A stretch of 32,358 bases of DNA from an uncultured bacterium (GCA_902788575.1 CADAKY010000019.1:1-32358); one strand, 5' to 3'. Counted from the first letter of the stretch, positions 7,271 to 16,337 are shown. Program-made: numbers and translations. Notes: generated by a model not told the origin, from the sequence alone.

Positions 7271-7297
7271 TAAAGAAAAGTCAAAATTTTCCGATAA
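7271..7297 (+). promoter_or_regulatory. sigma-28 (FliA-type) promoter
   Basis: TAAA at 7271-7274, an exact 15-nt spacer, then TCCGATAA at 7290-7297: seven of eight -10 positions match GCCGATAA, with perfect -35 core and spacing. Expected start is about 7303-7305, at or next to the ATG of the 53-codon ORF, so that message would be nearly leaderless, or the transcript could be a small RNA. Confidence 0.6.
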
Positions 7298-7304
7298 AAA
7301 ACAT

Positions 7305-7466
7305 ATGAGTTTACATGAAGAATGTTTAATAAAATATTTGCTTAACCCCCTTGATTTGTTTTATACAACAGAATTGTTAAAAACAAACAATGCTCTTATC
7401 GAGAAGAATTTGTTTAAACCTGATTTTGTTGCAAAAAAGGGTAATATAAAATATACTGGAGTTTAA
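7305..7466 (+). CDS. 53-aa small protein or leader ORF in a sigma-28 unit
   Basis: An ATG opens 53 codons (it begins MSLHEECLIKYLLN and ends GNIKYTGV) with ordinary amino-acid composition and no membrane segment. There is no Shine-Dalgarno. The evidence for a real unit is positional: a sigma-28 promoter whose start would fall at the ATG, and an intrinsic terminator whose stem begins 2 nt after the stop codon. It could be a small motility-related protein, a regulatory RNA of about 190 nt, or a leader controlling read-through into the cyclase gene. No family recognised. Confidence 0.4.
   Translation: MSLHEECLIKYLLNPLDLFYTTELLKTNNALIEKNLFKPDFVAKKGNIKYTGV
7429..7457 (+). promoter_or_regulatory. 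possible sigma-70 promoter for the cyclase gene
   Basis: TTGCAA (7429-7434), a 17-nt spacer and TATACT (7452-7457) give a fair housekeeping promoter. The start would be near 7464, just ahead of the terminator stem, which is probably too close to the 5' end to terminate that transcript. This gives the cyclase a motility-independent promoter as an alternative to read-through from the sigma-28 unit. Confidence 0.35.
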
Positions 7467-7468
7467 AG

Positions 7469-7496
7469 AAGTTGAATATATCAACTTTCTTTTTTT
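7469..7496 (+). terminator. intrinsic terminator after the 53-codon ORF
   Basis: AAGTTGA (7469-7475), loop ATATA, TCAACTT (7481-7487), then a run of seven T at 7490-7496. The stem is AT-rich, so termination may be partial. Only 30 nt separate it from the cyclase start codon. Confidence 0.6.
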
Positions 7497-7526
7497 ATAA
7501 TTCCGGCTTGAAAAAGGAGAGATGTT

Positions 7527-9329
7527 TTGAAAAACTTTACTAAAACAAAATGGTTTATTTTCGGTACATATATCTTATTGGTTATGACTGCCCTTTTGAT
7601 TGGGTTTGTTTTCTTAAAAATGAACAAAGAATTCAAAAATGATCTTTTATCATTTTTTGATGTTGCGGAAAACAGAACTTTCGATTATCGCCAGTCAATC
7701 AGAATAGACAAAGAACATCCTGTTCCGAATAAGGATATTGTGATTCTTGCGGTTGATGATGCAAGCTTGGAATATCTTTGGGACAAGTATGGCGAGTGGC
7801 CTATCCCGAGAAACGTATATGCAGATACGGTTAATTTTATTGAAAAACAAAATCCGCAGGCTATTGTTTTCGATTTTATTTTCCTAAAATCTATGAGAAC
7901 TTCTCCGGATGCGGATAAATATTTTGTTGAAACAATGAATAAATATAACAACATTTATTCCGGAATTTATTTTGATTCTCAGCCATCCGATGTCAGAATT
8001 CCTCCTGTTTTGCCCGAAAGGATTTCTTTAAACTTAACAAATAATTCAAATATAAATTATAAAAAATATACTGATACAAATTGCAAACCTATACTGCATG
8101 AGCTTTTGAACGGTAATGTTAATATTGGTGCGACAAACGTTCTCAGAAGCGGAGATGGTGTAATAAGATTTGTATCTCCGTTTTTGATGTATAACAATAA
8201 TTATTATCCTTACCTTGGATTCAAAGCAGGAAGTGATTATTTGAAACAAAGCCATGACAACAGTTTTGTAATTAACAAAAATAACAAACTAAAAATTGCG
8301 GATACACAAATTCCTTTAAACAAAGACGGAGAAGTTATTCTTAACTGGTACGGAAGAAGCGGAACTCATACGACAATACCTTTTTACAAAATTGTAAATA
8401 ATTCCGTAGGAAATTTTAATTTTAAAGACAAAATTGTAATAGTCGGGACAACAGCAGTAAGTTTGCACGATACAAAAAGTGTGCCTATTCAAAAAGAGGT
8501 TTATCCGGGGGTTGAGGTTCATGCAACTTTCATAAATAACATGATGGACAATAATTTTATTTGCAGAACCGGATTATTGACAAATCTGCTTATAATAGCG
8601 TGCGTTGTGGCTTTGGTAGGAGCTATAGCAATGTTTTCCACTTCAACATTGTTTGCGTTTCTTTCTACCACATTGTTTGGGATAGCATATCTCTTTCTTT
8701 CATATTATATAATGTCAATTTATAATTTATGGATTCCTGTTGTTATACCTGTGATTGCTATTGTTGCGGCATTTACGCTCTCAATAATTGCAAAATATAT
8801 TATGAAATCAAGAGATTTTGAGTATCAATATAAGCTGGCTACAATTGACGGTCTGACAGAACTCTATAATCACAGATATTTTCAGGATACTTTGAGAAAA
8901 CAAATAGATTTGGCACAGCGTTATAACCAGTCATTTTCTCTTATAATTTGTGATATTGATTTCTTTAAAAAATTCAATGATACATACGGACACCAAGCCG
9001 GTGACGCTGTTTTGAGACAGGTTGCTCAAACATTGAAAAGAAATTCACGTACAACTGATTATGTTTGCAGATACGGCGGAGAAGAAATGAGTATTATTCT
9101 TCCGAATACCGGTGCTGATGAAGCATTAATGTTAGCAAACAGAATTTGCAAAGCGGTTGCGGAAAAGCCGTTTCATCTCACACCCGCCGAATCGGCTCCC
9201 GTTACAATAAGTTTGGGTGTTGCAACATTCCCTGATAATGCCAAAACTCCGCAGGACTTAATTGAATGGGCGGATAAGGGTCTTTATTACGCTAAAGAGC
9301 ACGGCAGAAATCAGGTCGGAAGATATTAA
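7527..9329 (+). CDS. membrane CHASE2-GGDEF diguanylate cyclase
   Basis: Predicted to make cyclic di-GMP from two GTP in response to a periplasmic signal. An N-terminal helix (residues about 9-30) leads into a CHASE2-type sensor (about 45-345). Three membrane helices follow (about 353-372, 375-395, 402-424), then a complete GGDEF domain: DGLTELYNHRYF near 441, DIDFFKKFND near 476, and the active-site loop GGEEM at 517-521. RTTD at 508-511, five residues before it, is the inhibitory I-site, so product feedback is expected. No EAL domain. The start is TTG at 7527 with AAGGAG 7 nt upstream; the nearby ATG at 7522 is followed at once by a stop. Position beside the flagellar operon suggests a motility link, but the ligand is unknown. 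Confidence 0.9.
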   Translation: MKNFTKTKWFIFGTYILLVMTALLIGFVFLKMNKEFKNDLLSFFDVAENRTFDYRQSIRIDKEHPVPNKDIVILAVDDASLEYLWDKYGEWPIPRNVYADTVNFIEKQNPQAIVFDFIFLKSMRTSPDADKYFVETMNKYNNIYSGIYFDSQPSDVRIPPVLPERISLNLTNNSNINYKKYTDTNCKPILHELLNGNVNIGATNVLRSGDGVIRFVSPFLMYNNNYYPYLGFKAGSDYLKQSHDNSFVINKNNKLKIADTQIPLNKDGEVILNWYGRSGTHTTIPFYKIVNNSVGNFNFKDKIVIVGTTAVSLHDTKSVPIQKEVYPGVEVHATFINNMMDNNFICRTGLLTNLLIIACVVALVGAIAMFSTSTLFAFLSTTLFGIAYLFLSYYIMSIYNLWIPVVIPVIAIVAAFTLSIIAKYIMKSRDFEYQYKLATIDGLTELYNHRYFQDTLRKQIDLAQRYNQSFSLIICDIDFFKKFNDTYGHQAGDAVLRQVAQTLKRNSRTTDYVCRYGGEEMSIILPNTGADEALMLANRICKAVAEKPFHLTPAESAPVTISLGVATFPDNAKTPQDLIEWADKGLYYAKEHGRNQVGRY

Positions 9330-9336
9330 AAAGAAA

Positions 9337-9361
9337 CAGGGATGATATTTTATCATCCCTG
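9337..9361. terminator. bidirectional intrinsic terminator
   Basis: CAGGGATGATA, loop TTT, TATCATCCCTG: a perfect 11-bp stem followed by CTATTTTTTG on the plus strand. It lies between the convergent cyclase gene and the 869-aa gene and can serve both. Confidence 0.85.
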
Positions 9362-9391
9362 CTATTTTTTGAAACAACCATATTATTCTGC

Positions 9392-12001
9392 TTATTTTTT
9401 GATTTTTTCTTCGATTTCTTTTTTGCTTCCAACAGTAGTTACTGTGGTCTTTTTCGGTAAATTATTTATCCAAGTTTGTCGTGCAGCATTTGAGTCAAAT
9501 GTTGTAGCTGAAGCGTCACCTTGTTTACCGCCGTAGTATGATGTGCTTGAGGTTGTTGTTGTACTTGAACTGTTCAATGGTCCATATCCGCCATTATTGC
9601 CTCGTCTTCCTGAGTATTTGCTTGTTGTGATTTTTGATTCATCTTTTTCACAGAATACTTTTCCGTTTTGAGTGATTTGGTCAGGTGCGAGTACGTATGT
9701 ATCTGCTTTCTTGGTATCAGGATTTATTTCATCTGCGCCGATTTGAGGTGAATGAATAACTTTTAAACATTTATCTACATCAAATCCTGCTGTATTTTGG
9801 TATTTTGCTCTAAAGTCAGCTTCTTTCATATTCTTAGAATCTTTTGCAATTTGTACAAGTCTGTCTAAATCATAATTACCGTCTGTAATTGCTTGCATTA
9901 CTTTGAAGATTCTTACTGAATTTGGAGCGAATTGAGATTTACCTGCTGCAAAATCTGGGTCATATTTTTCTACGAGACAATCGTACATTTTTACCAAGTC
10001 TTCATTTCTGTGATTTTTTCTTGCGCCCCATAATTTCGGAGTTTCTTTTGTTTCGGTTTTTGTTTCTGTTTCATCTGCAATGTATGCTTTTGTTTGTTCT
10101 TCGCTTGTCGGAGGTGTTGTTGTCGGTCCTACATATTTTACTCCTACGCATTCCTTAGGATTTGTTTTAGAACCGAAACCGCCGACTTCTCTGATTATGT
10201 TTTGGAATTCTGTGTGCCAATTGTTGCCGTATTCTGCATAGCATTTGTCTGCAAGAGCTTTCATAGCTGCAACTTTTACAGGGTTTTTACCGTAGCGTTT
10301 TTCTACATAATCTTTATATCTGTTAATGTCTGTGTATTTAGGATCGTGAATGTCGTAGTCTGAAACTGAGATACAAGATTTTTCATTTTTGCCTGTATCT
10401 AAGATTATACCTGCTAACATTGCAGCACCGCCTACTGCGCTTCCAATCAAGCCGCCCATAATTGCGTTAAGCTGTCTGTCGTTACGTATAACTTGCTGGA
10501 ATAAGTGGTTTTTAACAAGTATGTTTGTACCGTTTGAAGTAACATCCATTTCAAATTGAACGCCTGCTTCTTCAAGTTGTTGTTTGATAGCACTAAGATC
10601 ATTTTCAGATTTAAATTCTAATGTCTGGTTCAATTCCTGAGTAATTTCAAGGCTGCCGTTTTTAGCTACGTAACCTGATGTCATACCTGATACAACTGCT
10701 GCAGCAAGAGGTAATAAGTTTCTGGCAATTGCACCTGCATAATCTCTGTGTTCAATTTTTACTTTAACAAGTTTTGCAATTCTTTTTGCTTCATTTTCAC
10801 TGAATTCAACTTTATTACCGTTTGCAGATTCAAGGTCAAGTCTGATACCTTCAATTTCTGCCATAATTTTGTCATCATCGTTTCTTGAAACTTCTGCATC
10901 AAAGCCTGCTCTATTTAATACTAAATCTGCAATAGCTTCTGTATCGTATGTTCCGTCAGGGTTCTTAAAGCTTTCCATCTTGTCTCTCAAATCAGCACCG
11001 CCGTGAGTTTTGACAAGACCAAATGCTGCTCTTCTTTTTAATCCGCTCTTCATTTCACCTTCAGAAAGTGTCGGATGTTCTTCAACAAAGTGGCTTACGG
11101 TATTCTGATTAGCAATAACTTCTCTGTCTGTTTTTAGTTTTTGTACTGCATCTCTCCAGTAGTCATCTTTGTTCATAGATCTCATTTCTTTTCTGATAGC
11201 TTCTTTTGATTCTCCCTCAGGACGAGTTTCTTCATCTTTCAAGATATCTGAAGCATCTGCGTATGCTTTATCTTTAGCACGTTCTTTTAATTGTTTTAAT
11301 GCTTTTTTGTCTTCTTTTGAATAATTATCTGAAGCTTTAACTTCTTTTTTGACTGCTTTATATGTTTCTTCAAAATAAACACCGGTTCCCAATTTTTTGT
11401 CGTAGTTTTTTGCCATTTCAGCCGCTTTAGCGTCTACTCTTTCATTTTCAGCTACTTTCTTCAAGCTTGAAACCAATTCTTTACTAAATTTATCACTTTC
11501 AAGAGCTTTTAAAGCTTTTTTATCTGTTCCTGCTTTTTCTACTGCATCATATAATGCTGCAACTTTATTAATGTATTCTTTATATTGAGCCTGAACAATA
11601 ATTTTGCCGTTTGCTTCACGTTTCAGGTCCCCAACTAAATGTGTTTCTCCGTCAGCTTCATAAGAATGATAAACTTCTGCGAATGCTTTTTCAAGTCCTT
11701 CAATCAAGCCTTCTTTATCTTTGCCTGCTTTTGCTAATTCTTTAACTTTATCAGCAACAGCTTTGTCAGTTTCTTTTGTTTCTGCTTTTGCAGCTTTTTG
11801 TTCAACATCAATCGGTGATGTAGCTACTTTCTGTGAATTAAGAAAATCACCTATTTCAGCGTCTGTGTACTTAAAATCAGTTTTTGCTGTATTTTCAAAG
11901 ATACTGATTTCTTTCCCGTCAATTCTTCCGTTTTCGTTACCGCCATTTCTTTTGGCATCTACAATCTTAGCGATCTCTCCTAATGTAATTCTTTCAGTCA
12001 T
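9392..12001 (-). CDS. 869-aa unknown protein with EF-hand-like start and glycine-rich membrane segments
   Basis: No family recognised. Residues 1-35 contain a Ca-binding-like loop (NGGNENGRIDGKEI: Asn/Gly ligands then Ile-Asp and Glu at the +12 position, but Gly at position 1). Residues about 60-330 are Lys/Glu/Ala-rich and helical. Two glycine/alanine-rich hydrophobic stretches follow, near 425-447 (LLPLAAAVVSGMTSGYVA) and near 510-530 (MGGLIGSAVGGAAMLAGIIL), suggesting membrane insertion. The remainder is soluble, with a Ser/Thr/Gly low-complexity stretch near 800-830. It starts with ATG preceded by AAAGGAG at good spacing. There is no signal peptide. It stands alone between terminators, with trmFO upstream. 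The mixture suggests a large surface- or envelope-associated lineage-specific protein. This is an inference. Confidence 0.8.
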   Translation of the reverse strand: MTERITLGEIAKIVDAKRNGGNENGRIDGKEISIFENTAKTDFKYTDAEIGDFLNSQKVATSPIDVEQKAAKAETKETDKAVADKVKELAKAGKDKEGLIEGLEKAFAEVYHSYEADGETHLVGDLKREANGKIIVQAQYKEYINKVAALYDAVEKAGTDKKALKALESDKFSKELVSSLKKVAENERVDAKAAEMAKNYDKKLGTGVYFEETYKAVKKEVKASDNYSKEDKKALKQLKERAKDKAYADASDILKDEETRPEGESKEAIRKEMRSMNKDDYWRDAVQKLKTDREVIANQNTVSHFVEEHPTLSEGEMKSGLKRRAAFGLVKTHGGADLRDKMESFKNPDGTYDTEAIADLVLNRAGFDAEVSRNDDDKIMAEIEGIRLDLESANGNKVEFSENEAKRIAKLVKVKIEHRDYAGAIARNLLPLAAAVVSGMTSGYVAKNGSLEITQELNQTLEFKSENDLSAIKQQLEEAGVQFEMDVTSNGTNILVKNHLFQQVIRNDRQLNAIMGGLIGSAVGGAAMLAGIILDTGKNEKSCISVSDYDIHDPKYTDINRYKDYVEKRYGKNPVKVAAMKALADKCYAEYGNNWHTEFQNIIREVGGFGSKTNPKECVGVKYVGPTTTPPTSEEQTKAYIADETETKTETKETPKLWGARKNHRNEDLVKMYDCLVEKYDPDFAAGKSQFAPNSVRIFKVMQAITDGNYDLDRLVQIAKDSKNMKEADFRAKYQNTAGFDVDKCLKVIHSPQIGADEINPDTKKADTYVLAPDQITQNGKVFCEKDESKITTSKYSGRRGNNGGYGPLNSSSTTTTSSTSYYGGKQGDASATTFDSNAARQTWINNLPKKTTVTTVGSKKEIEEKIKK

Positions 12002-12136
12002 AATATACTCCTTTTCTCATGTAATATCTGCTCGTACATATATAAAGTCTTTTTGTTTTACAAAATTGCTTTTTTGTTAAGAAATGTTACGAGAATTATA
12101 TTTAAGGAGTAGGTCGTAATTCTTGTATAATCAGTA

Positions 12137-13489
12137 TTATATAGACTTTACGAAGTTTGTTAAAACATTAATAGCACGCTTTGATAAAAGTTCTGTTTTT
12201 AATTTTTTATTTTTTCGTTCCTGTTTAGATAATTCAATAGGTGCAACAATTGCCCAGTTTGAATTTATCGGCTGAGGCGGTAAATATCTTAAAGAGCCGT
12301 CACGCTTGCTTATGTGTTCAAGGTGTGCTTTATCCGTAATATAGTGCGAAATTGCACCAATCATTGTTTCTTGGGGGTAAATTACAGGTTCAACACCATT
12401 GATACGTCTTGCCATATTTATTCCTGCAAGAAGCCCGCCTGCAATAGATTCGGTATATCCTTCCGTACCTGTTATTTGACCGGCAAAAAACAAGCCTTGT
12501 CTTTTTCTTGTTTCAAAGGTAGGATTAAGAACTTCGGAGCTGTTTATAAATGTGTTTCTGTGCATCACGCCGTATCTTACAATTTCCGCGTTTTCAAGTC
12601 CGGGGATTGAATGTACAAGCTCTTTTTGCGCTCCCCATTTTAAATTCGTCTGAAATCCTACGAGGTTAAACAACGTTTTTGCGGAATTATCCTGTCTTAA
12701 TTGAACGACAGCATAATTTTCAACACCGGTTCTCTTATCAATAAGTCCGACCGGTTTCATCGGCCCGAATCTTAATGTATCTTTGCCTCTTGATGCCAAT
12801 ACTTCCACAGGCAGGCATGATTCAAAGAAACCGGAATTTTTATCAATATCGTGGTTTTCAATTCGGGGAGCATTTACAAGAATTTCATAAAACCTTTCAT
12901 ACTCCTCTTTATTCAGAGGGCAGTTAATGTATGAAGCTTCACCCTTATCATATCTGGAAGCCCAAAACGCTTTATTAAAATCAATTGATTCAACTTCCAC
13001 AATTGGTGCAATTGCATCAAAAAAACTAAGGTGGTCATATCCTGTAAATTCACGTATAGATTCCGAAAGCAAATCACTTGTAAGGGGACCTGATGCTATA
13101 ATAACGTTTCCTTCGGGAATTTCTCTAATTTCTTCCCGAATTAATTCTATATATGGATTTTCTTGTATTCTTTCAGTTACAGCTTTAGAGAAATCTTCTC
13201 TTGCAATTGCCAAAGCATTTCCGGCAGGAACAGAGTTTTCTTTTGCAATTTTTATAAGCTCCCCGCCAAGAATTTCCATTTCATGCTTTAATAATCCGCT
13301 TGCATTTGTGATATCAGCTGAGCCGAGACTGTTTGAACAAACAAATTCGGCACAATCTCCCGTAACATGCGCTCCTGTTGTTTTGCTTGGACGCATTTCA
13401 TATAATTTAACTTTTATTCCTCTTTTTGCAAGCTGTAATGCCGCTTCCGAACCGGCAAGTCCGGCGCCTATGATTTTTATTTCTTCCAT
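12137..13489 (-). CDS. trmFO: TrmFO, folate-dependent tRNA uracil-54 methyltransferase
   Basis: TrmFO makes 5-methyluridine (T54) in tRNA using methylenetetrahydrofolate and FAD. The 450-aa length is usual. The FAD-binding loop IIGAGLAGSEAA is at residues 6-17, and the family segments are clear: YEMRPSKTTGAHVTG, AEFVCSNSLGS, then KPVGLIDKRTG, and near the end FFAGQITGTEGYTESIAGG. This also separates it from the larger MnmG. The ATG has no obvious Shine-Dalgarno, but the alignment with the family start (the FAD loop within the first ten residues) supports it. A TATAAT-like -10 lies at 13524-13529 on the minus strand. No partner genes are adjacent. Confidence 0.97.
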   Translation of the reverse strand: MEEIKIIGAGLAGSEAALQLAKRGIKVKLYEMRPSKTTGAHVTGDCAEFVCSNSLGSADITNASGLLKHEMEILGGELIKIAKENSVPAGNALAIAREDFSKAVTERIQENPYIELIREEIREIPEGNVIIASGPLTSDLLSESIREFTGYDHLSFFDAIAPIVEVESIDFNKAFWASRYDKGEASYINCPLNKEEYERFYEILVNAPRIENHDIDKNSGFFESCLPVEVLASRGKDTLRFGPMKPVGLIDKRTGVENYAVVQLRQDNSAKTLFNLVGFQTNLKWGAQKELVHSIPGLENAEIVRYGVMHRNTFINSSEVLNPTFETRKRQGLFFAGQITGTEGYTESIAGGLLAGINMARRINGVEPVIYPQETMIGAISHYITDKAHLEHISKRDGSLRYLPPQPINSNWAIVAPIELSKQERKNKKLKTELLSKRAINVLTNFVKSI

Positions 13490-13585
13490 GGATGTTTTTG
13501 TGAATTATATAACTCTAAAACATATTATAATATAAATAAGTCTGAACTTTTTTTCTATTAATAAAGAAAGCTTATATCAAAAAGA

Positions 13586-13612
13586 AAAGAGGCGGGAAAC
13601 CCGCCTCTTTTT
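13586..13612 (-). terminator. intrinsic terminator of the 789-aa coiled-coil gene
   Basis: AAAGAGGCGGG (13586-13596), loop AAA, CCCGCCTCTTT (13600-13610): a perfect 11-bp GC-rich stem with a T run on each strand (TTTTC on the minus strand). It lies 34 bp after the stop of the 789-aa gene. Confidence 0.85.
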
Positions 13613-13643
13613 CTTATATGCACCCGCATTTATTTTAATGCTG

Positions 13644-16013
13644 TTAGCTGATAAAACCGCCATCTTGGTTTCTGATGCCTTCATCAGAATTGTGTTGTTC
13701 GATGATTGTCTTGATTTGTTCAACAACAACTTTCAACTCACCACAGTTGCAATTGCAAGGTTTGATTTTGTCACGAATTTCTTTTAATAGATTTTCGTAA
13801 TCTTTAGGAGCAAGAGCATCCTTCAAATCCTTGATAGCAGCCAAGATATCTGCAAGTTCTTTTTCAATAGTTGTAAGGTCTACCATTGAACCTGAACCAG
13901 GATTAAGTCCTTTCATCTTTTCTAAGATTTCTCTTTGAACATCCAATTGTAATTCCTGATTGCGAATGATATCTTCAAGATTTGCAATGATTTCATTTTT
14001 GTTAGCATTTGCAACATTGATTTGGTCGCCGGCTGCTTTTTGAATAGCTGCAATAACTTTTTCTGCATCAGCTTTATCAACACCTTGGTTAATTAAGTAT
14101 TTGTAAATATCTGTTGTAGTACCATCAATGTTTTTAATGTATGGTAACAATTGTTCAATACCAACCTTCATTGCTTCACGTTGAGCTGCATCAGCTTGAT
14201 ATGCTTCATAAAGTTTTTGAATGTAGTATGAGCTGTAGTAAGTGTTGTTTTGAATTTTGTTCAAAGCATTTTCGTAGTTCTTACCTGCTACTTCTACGTT
14301 TTGACTGATATCACCAAGAGCTAACAAGATTGAAGCTGTATCGAGTTTTGTATTTTCTAACAATTCGATGATACGTTCAGAGTATTGGCTTGCTTTGTTA
14401 GAGTATTCTTCGTCCTTAATAAGACCTGCTGCGTGCTGTTTCTTCAAATCAGCGAGTTCTTTACGGATATCAACCAATTCAGCTTTTTGTTCGCCAAGAA
14501 GCTTAGTTTGTTTTTGAAGTTCTGCAAGAATTGCTTCGTTGCTTAAACCATCAACTTTAACACCCAAGCTTACTAATACAGCTTTAGCTTCCTTGATAGC
14601 ATTAACAATTTCTGTGTTGCCTGCCTGATTATTGTTATCAGCTTCTTTAACTACAGTGATTAAGCTGTCCATTTTAGCGCTTAAGCCGCCATCGAATAAT
14701 GATAAGCTATCGACTGCATCGTATAAGTTTTCAACCAATACGTTAGTGTATGCAGTATTTTTCGCAGTTTTAGCTGTATTGTTAGCAGTTTGACGAGCGT
14801 AAATCAAAGACATAGCGTTAAATTTCTTTTGAGATTTAGCAAATGCCTTGAATGCATTAGTAAGGTCTAAGATGTGACCGTCAATTTTTTCTAATGCTTC
14901 AATGATTTCTGTTTTAGCTGCGTTAAGGTCTGTATCAACCTTATCAATACCTTCACGAAGTTGTTTATTAGTTTCTTTAAGAACGCTTGTATTTTCTTTT
15001 ATAGCATTGTAGATTTCTTTTGCAGACATTCCTTTGATGTCGTAACCCATTTTTTCAAGTAATGCCATTAATTCAGAATGTTGAATGCCAAGTTGTTCAG
15101 CTAATGCTTCAGAATTTGCATTCATATCAATGTCAATAATATCTAATTTTGCAAGCATTTGCTCTTGGTTTGCAATTTGAATGCTGTCGCTTGTATAAGC
15201 TTTTTCGCCAAGTTGAACAAGTTTGTTTGTATTATTATAAGTGCTTCTTACATATACATTCAATTCTTGTCTGTCTTTTTGAGCTTGTGCTGCATATTCT
15301 AAACCTTTAGCAATCATGCTCTTGATATCTGTTATCAATGATTTGATTGCTGCAAGTTTTTCATCCATTGACATATTGCTGTTTAAAATGTTTTGTAAAA
15401 GTTGATTTGCTTTGTCTGATTTGATACCTTGTTGTTCCATTAATGAAATAATAACATCTTGGTTATCCATTATTTTTGACATAAATGCTTGTGTATCAAG
15501 AATGCCTTGTTTAAGCATGTTGTATAAATCTGTGAACATGTTAACAATTTGGTTAAATTGTTGTTGATACTTAGTATCTCTGTCTTTCATGTCTTGTCTC
15601 ATGCCTTTGATTTCATCTAACAAAGCTTGAAATATAGCCATCATCTGTGTATCTTGTTCTACTATAGTTGTTTGTTCGCTTGTTTGAATATATTTATCAG
15701 GTTTGTCAGAACAAGAAGCAGCACCTAAACCTGCAAGAACAACTGCTGCTGTTAAAAGTGTATTTTTAGCTGCTTTAGCATTTAAACCTTTGAAAGCAGG
15801 GTTTTTAGAATCTGTTTGTTCATCGCCGTCTGCTGCTAATCTTTGTGCTAATGAAGGGTTGCTCATTAAGTTTTGCATACCTTTAAATGATAATGCTTTC
15901 ATGCCTGCTTCCGGTGTTTGTTCGGTTGCCGGTACAGGTGCTTGTGGTGCGTTTTCTGAAGCACCGAATCTGATTTTGTTTAATAACAAAAGATCTGTTT
16001 TTTGAATGTTCAT
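13644..16013 (-). CDS. 789-aa long coiled-coil protein with internal lipobox-like segment
   Basis: No family recognised. The first 85 residues are hydrophilic, Pro/Ala-rich, with three short Phe-Gly/Phe-Lys-Gly motifs (IRFGA near 14, LSFKG near 41, NPAFKG near 71). A hydrophobic stretch follows (LLTAAVVLAGLGAASCSDK, near 85-103), which looks like a lipoprotein or signal segment with Cys after Ala-Ser, though far from the N-terminus. The rest, about 120-780, is heptad-rich helical coil with many Gln, Lys and Ile repeats. A CNCNC cluster is near the C-terminus (KPCNCNCGE). ATG with AAGGAG 11 nt upstream; TATAAT-like -10 at 16065-16070 on the minus strand. A surface or periplasm-spanning filament protein is plausible but unproven. 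Confidence 0.8.
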   Translation of the reverse strand: MNIQKTDLLLLNKIRFGASENAPQAPVPATEQTPEAGMKALSFKGMQNLMSNPSLAQRLAADGDEQTDSKNPAFKGLNAKAAKNTLLTAAVVLAGLGAASCSDKPDKYIQTSEQTTIVEQDTQMMAIFQALLDEIKGMRQDMKDRDTKYQQQFNQIVNMFTDLYNMLKQGILDTQAFMSKIMDNQDVIISLMEQQGIKSDKANQLLQNILNSNMSMDEKLAAIKSLITDIKSMIAKGLEYAAQAQKDRQELNVYVRSTYNNTNKLVQLGEKAYTSDSIQIANQEQMLAKLDIIDIDMNANSEALAEQLGIQHSELMALLEKMGYDIKGMSAKEIYNAIKENTSVLKETNKQLREGIDKVDTDLNAAKTEIIEALEKIDGHILDLTNAFKAFAKSQKKFNAMSLIYARQTANNTAKTAKNTAYTNVLVENLYDAVDSLSLFDGGLSAKMDSLITVVKEADNNNQAGNTEIVNAIKEAKAVLVSLGVKVDGLSNEAILAELQKQTKLLGEQKAELVDIRKELADLKKQHAAGLIKDEEYSNKASQYSERIIELLENTKLDTASILLALGDISQNVEVAGKNYENALNKIQNNTYYSSYYIQKLYEAYQADAAQREAMKVGIEQLLPYIKNIDGTTTDIYKYLINQGVDKADAEKVIAAIQKAAGDQINVANANKNEIIANLEDIIRNQELQLDVQREILEKMKGLNPGSGSMVDLTTIEKELADILAAIKDLKDALAPKDYENLLKEIRDKIKPCNCNCGELKVVVEQIKTIIEQHNSDEGIRNQDGGFIS

Positions 16014-16248
16014 ACGTTTTATGCTCCTTTTTTCACGTAATACTTTTTATTTCTTCCAATGTTCATTATAAAAACCGTAAAAAATCTTTTTGCTAGCAAG
16101 CACAAAAAATTTATTAAAACTTTACATTTATTTACAATAAATTTGGATATGCCTTTATTCCCTAATCTGTTTTACTTTTCGGCTACGGCAGTAATATACC
16201 ACAAAAGTTTTTTATGTAAAATACTTTTGCAATATAACTTAACACATG

Positions 16249-16285
16249 GAGTTTGCGGAAAAACTCACGTTTTTCTCGCAAACTC
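16249..16285. repeat. hairpin 1 of a three-hairpin array
   Basis: GAGTTTGCG + GAAAAAC, loop TCAC, GTTTTTC + (bulged T) + CGCAAACTC: 16 paired positions with one bulge. Confidence 0.85.
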
Positions 16286-16299
16286 TAAGGAACGGTTTC

Positions 16300-16337
16300 G
16301 AGTCAATCCCCATGCTATCCCGCATAGGGATTGACTC
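16300..16337. repeat. hairpin 2 of a three-hairpin array
   Basis: GAGTCAATCCC (16300-16310) pairs perfectly with GGGATTGACTC (16327-16337); inside, ATGC pairs with GCAT around a 6-nt loop. Confidence 0.9.

Larger units (their letters stand above)
7173..7526. other. divergent control region between fliE and the cyclase gene
   Basis: This 354-bp stretch holds a sigma-28-like box facing fliE (7194-7219), a better sigma-28 box facing right (7271-7297), a 53-codon ORF (7305-7466), a sigma-70-like box (7429-7457) and an intrinsic terminator (7469-7496), all listed separately. Nothing else is apparent. Confidence 0.6.

Noticed and set aside
12927..13535. 202-aa open frame on the plus strand
   Set aside because: Exact antisense shadow of trmFO, whose family motifs are unambiguous.
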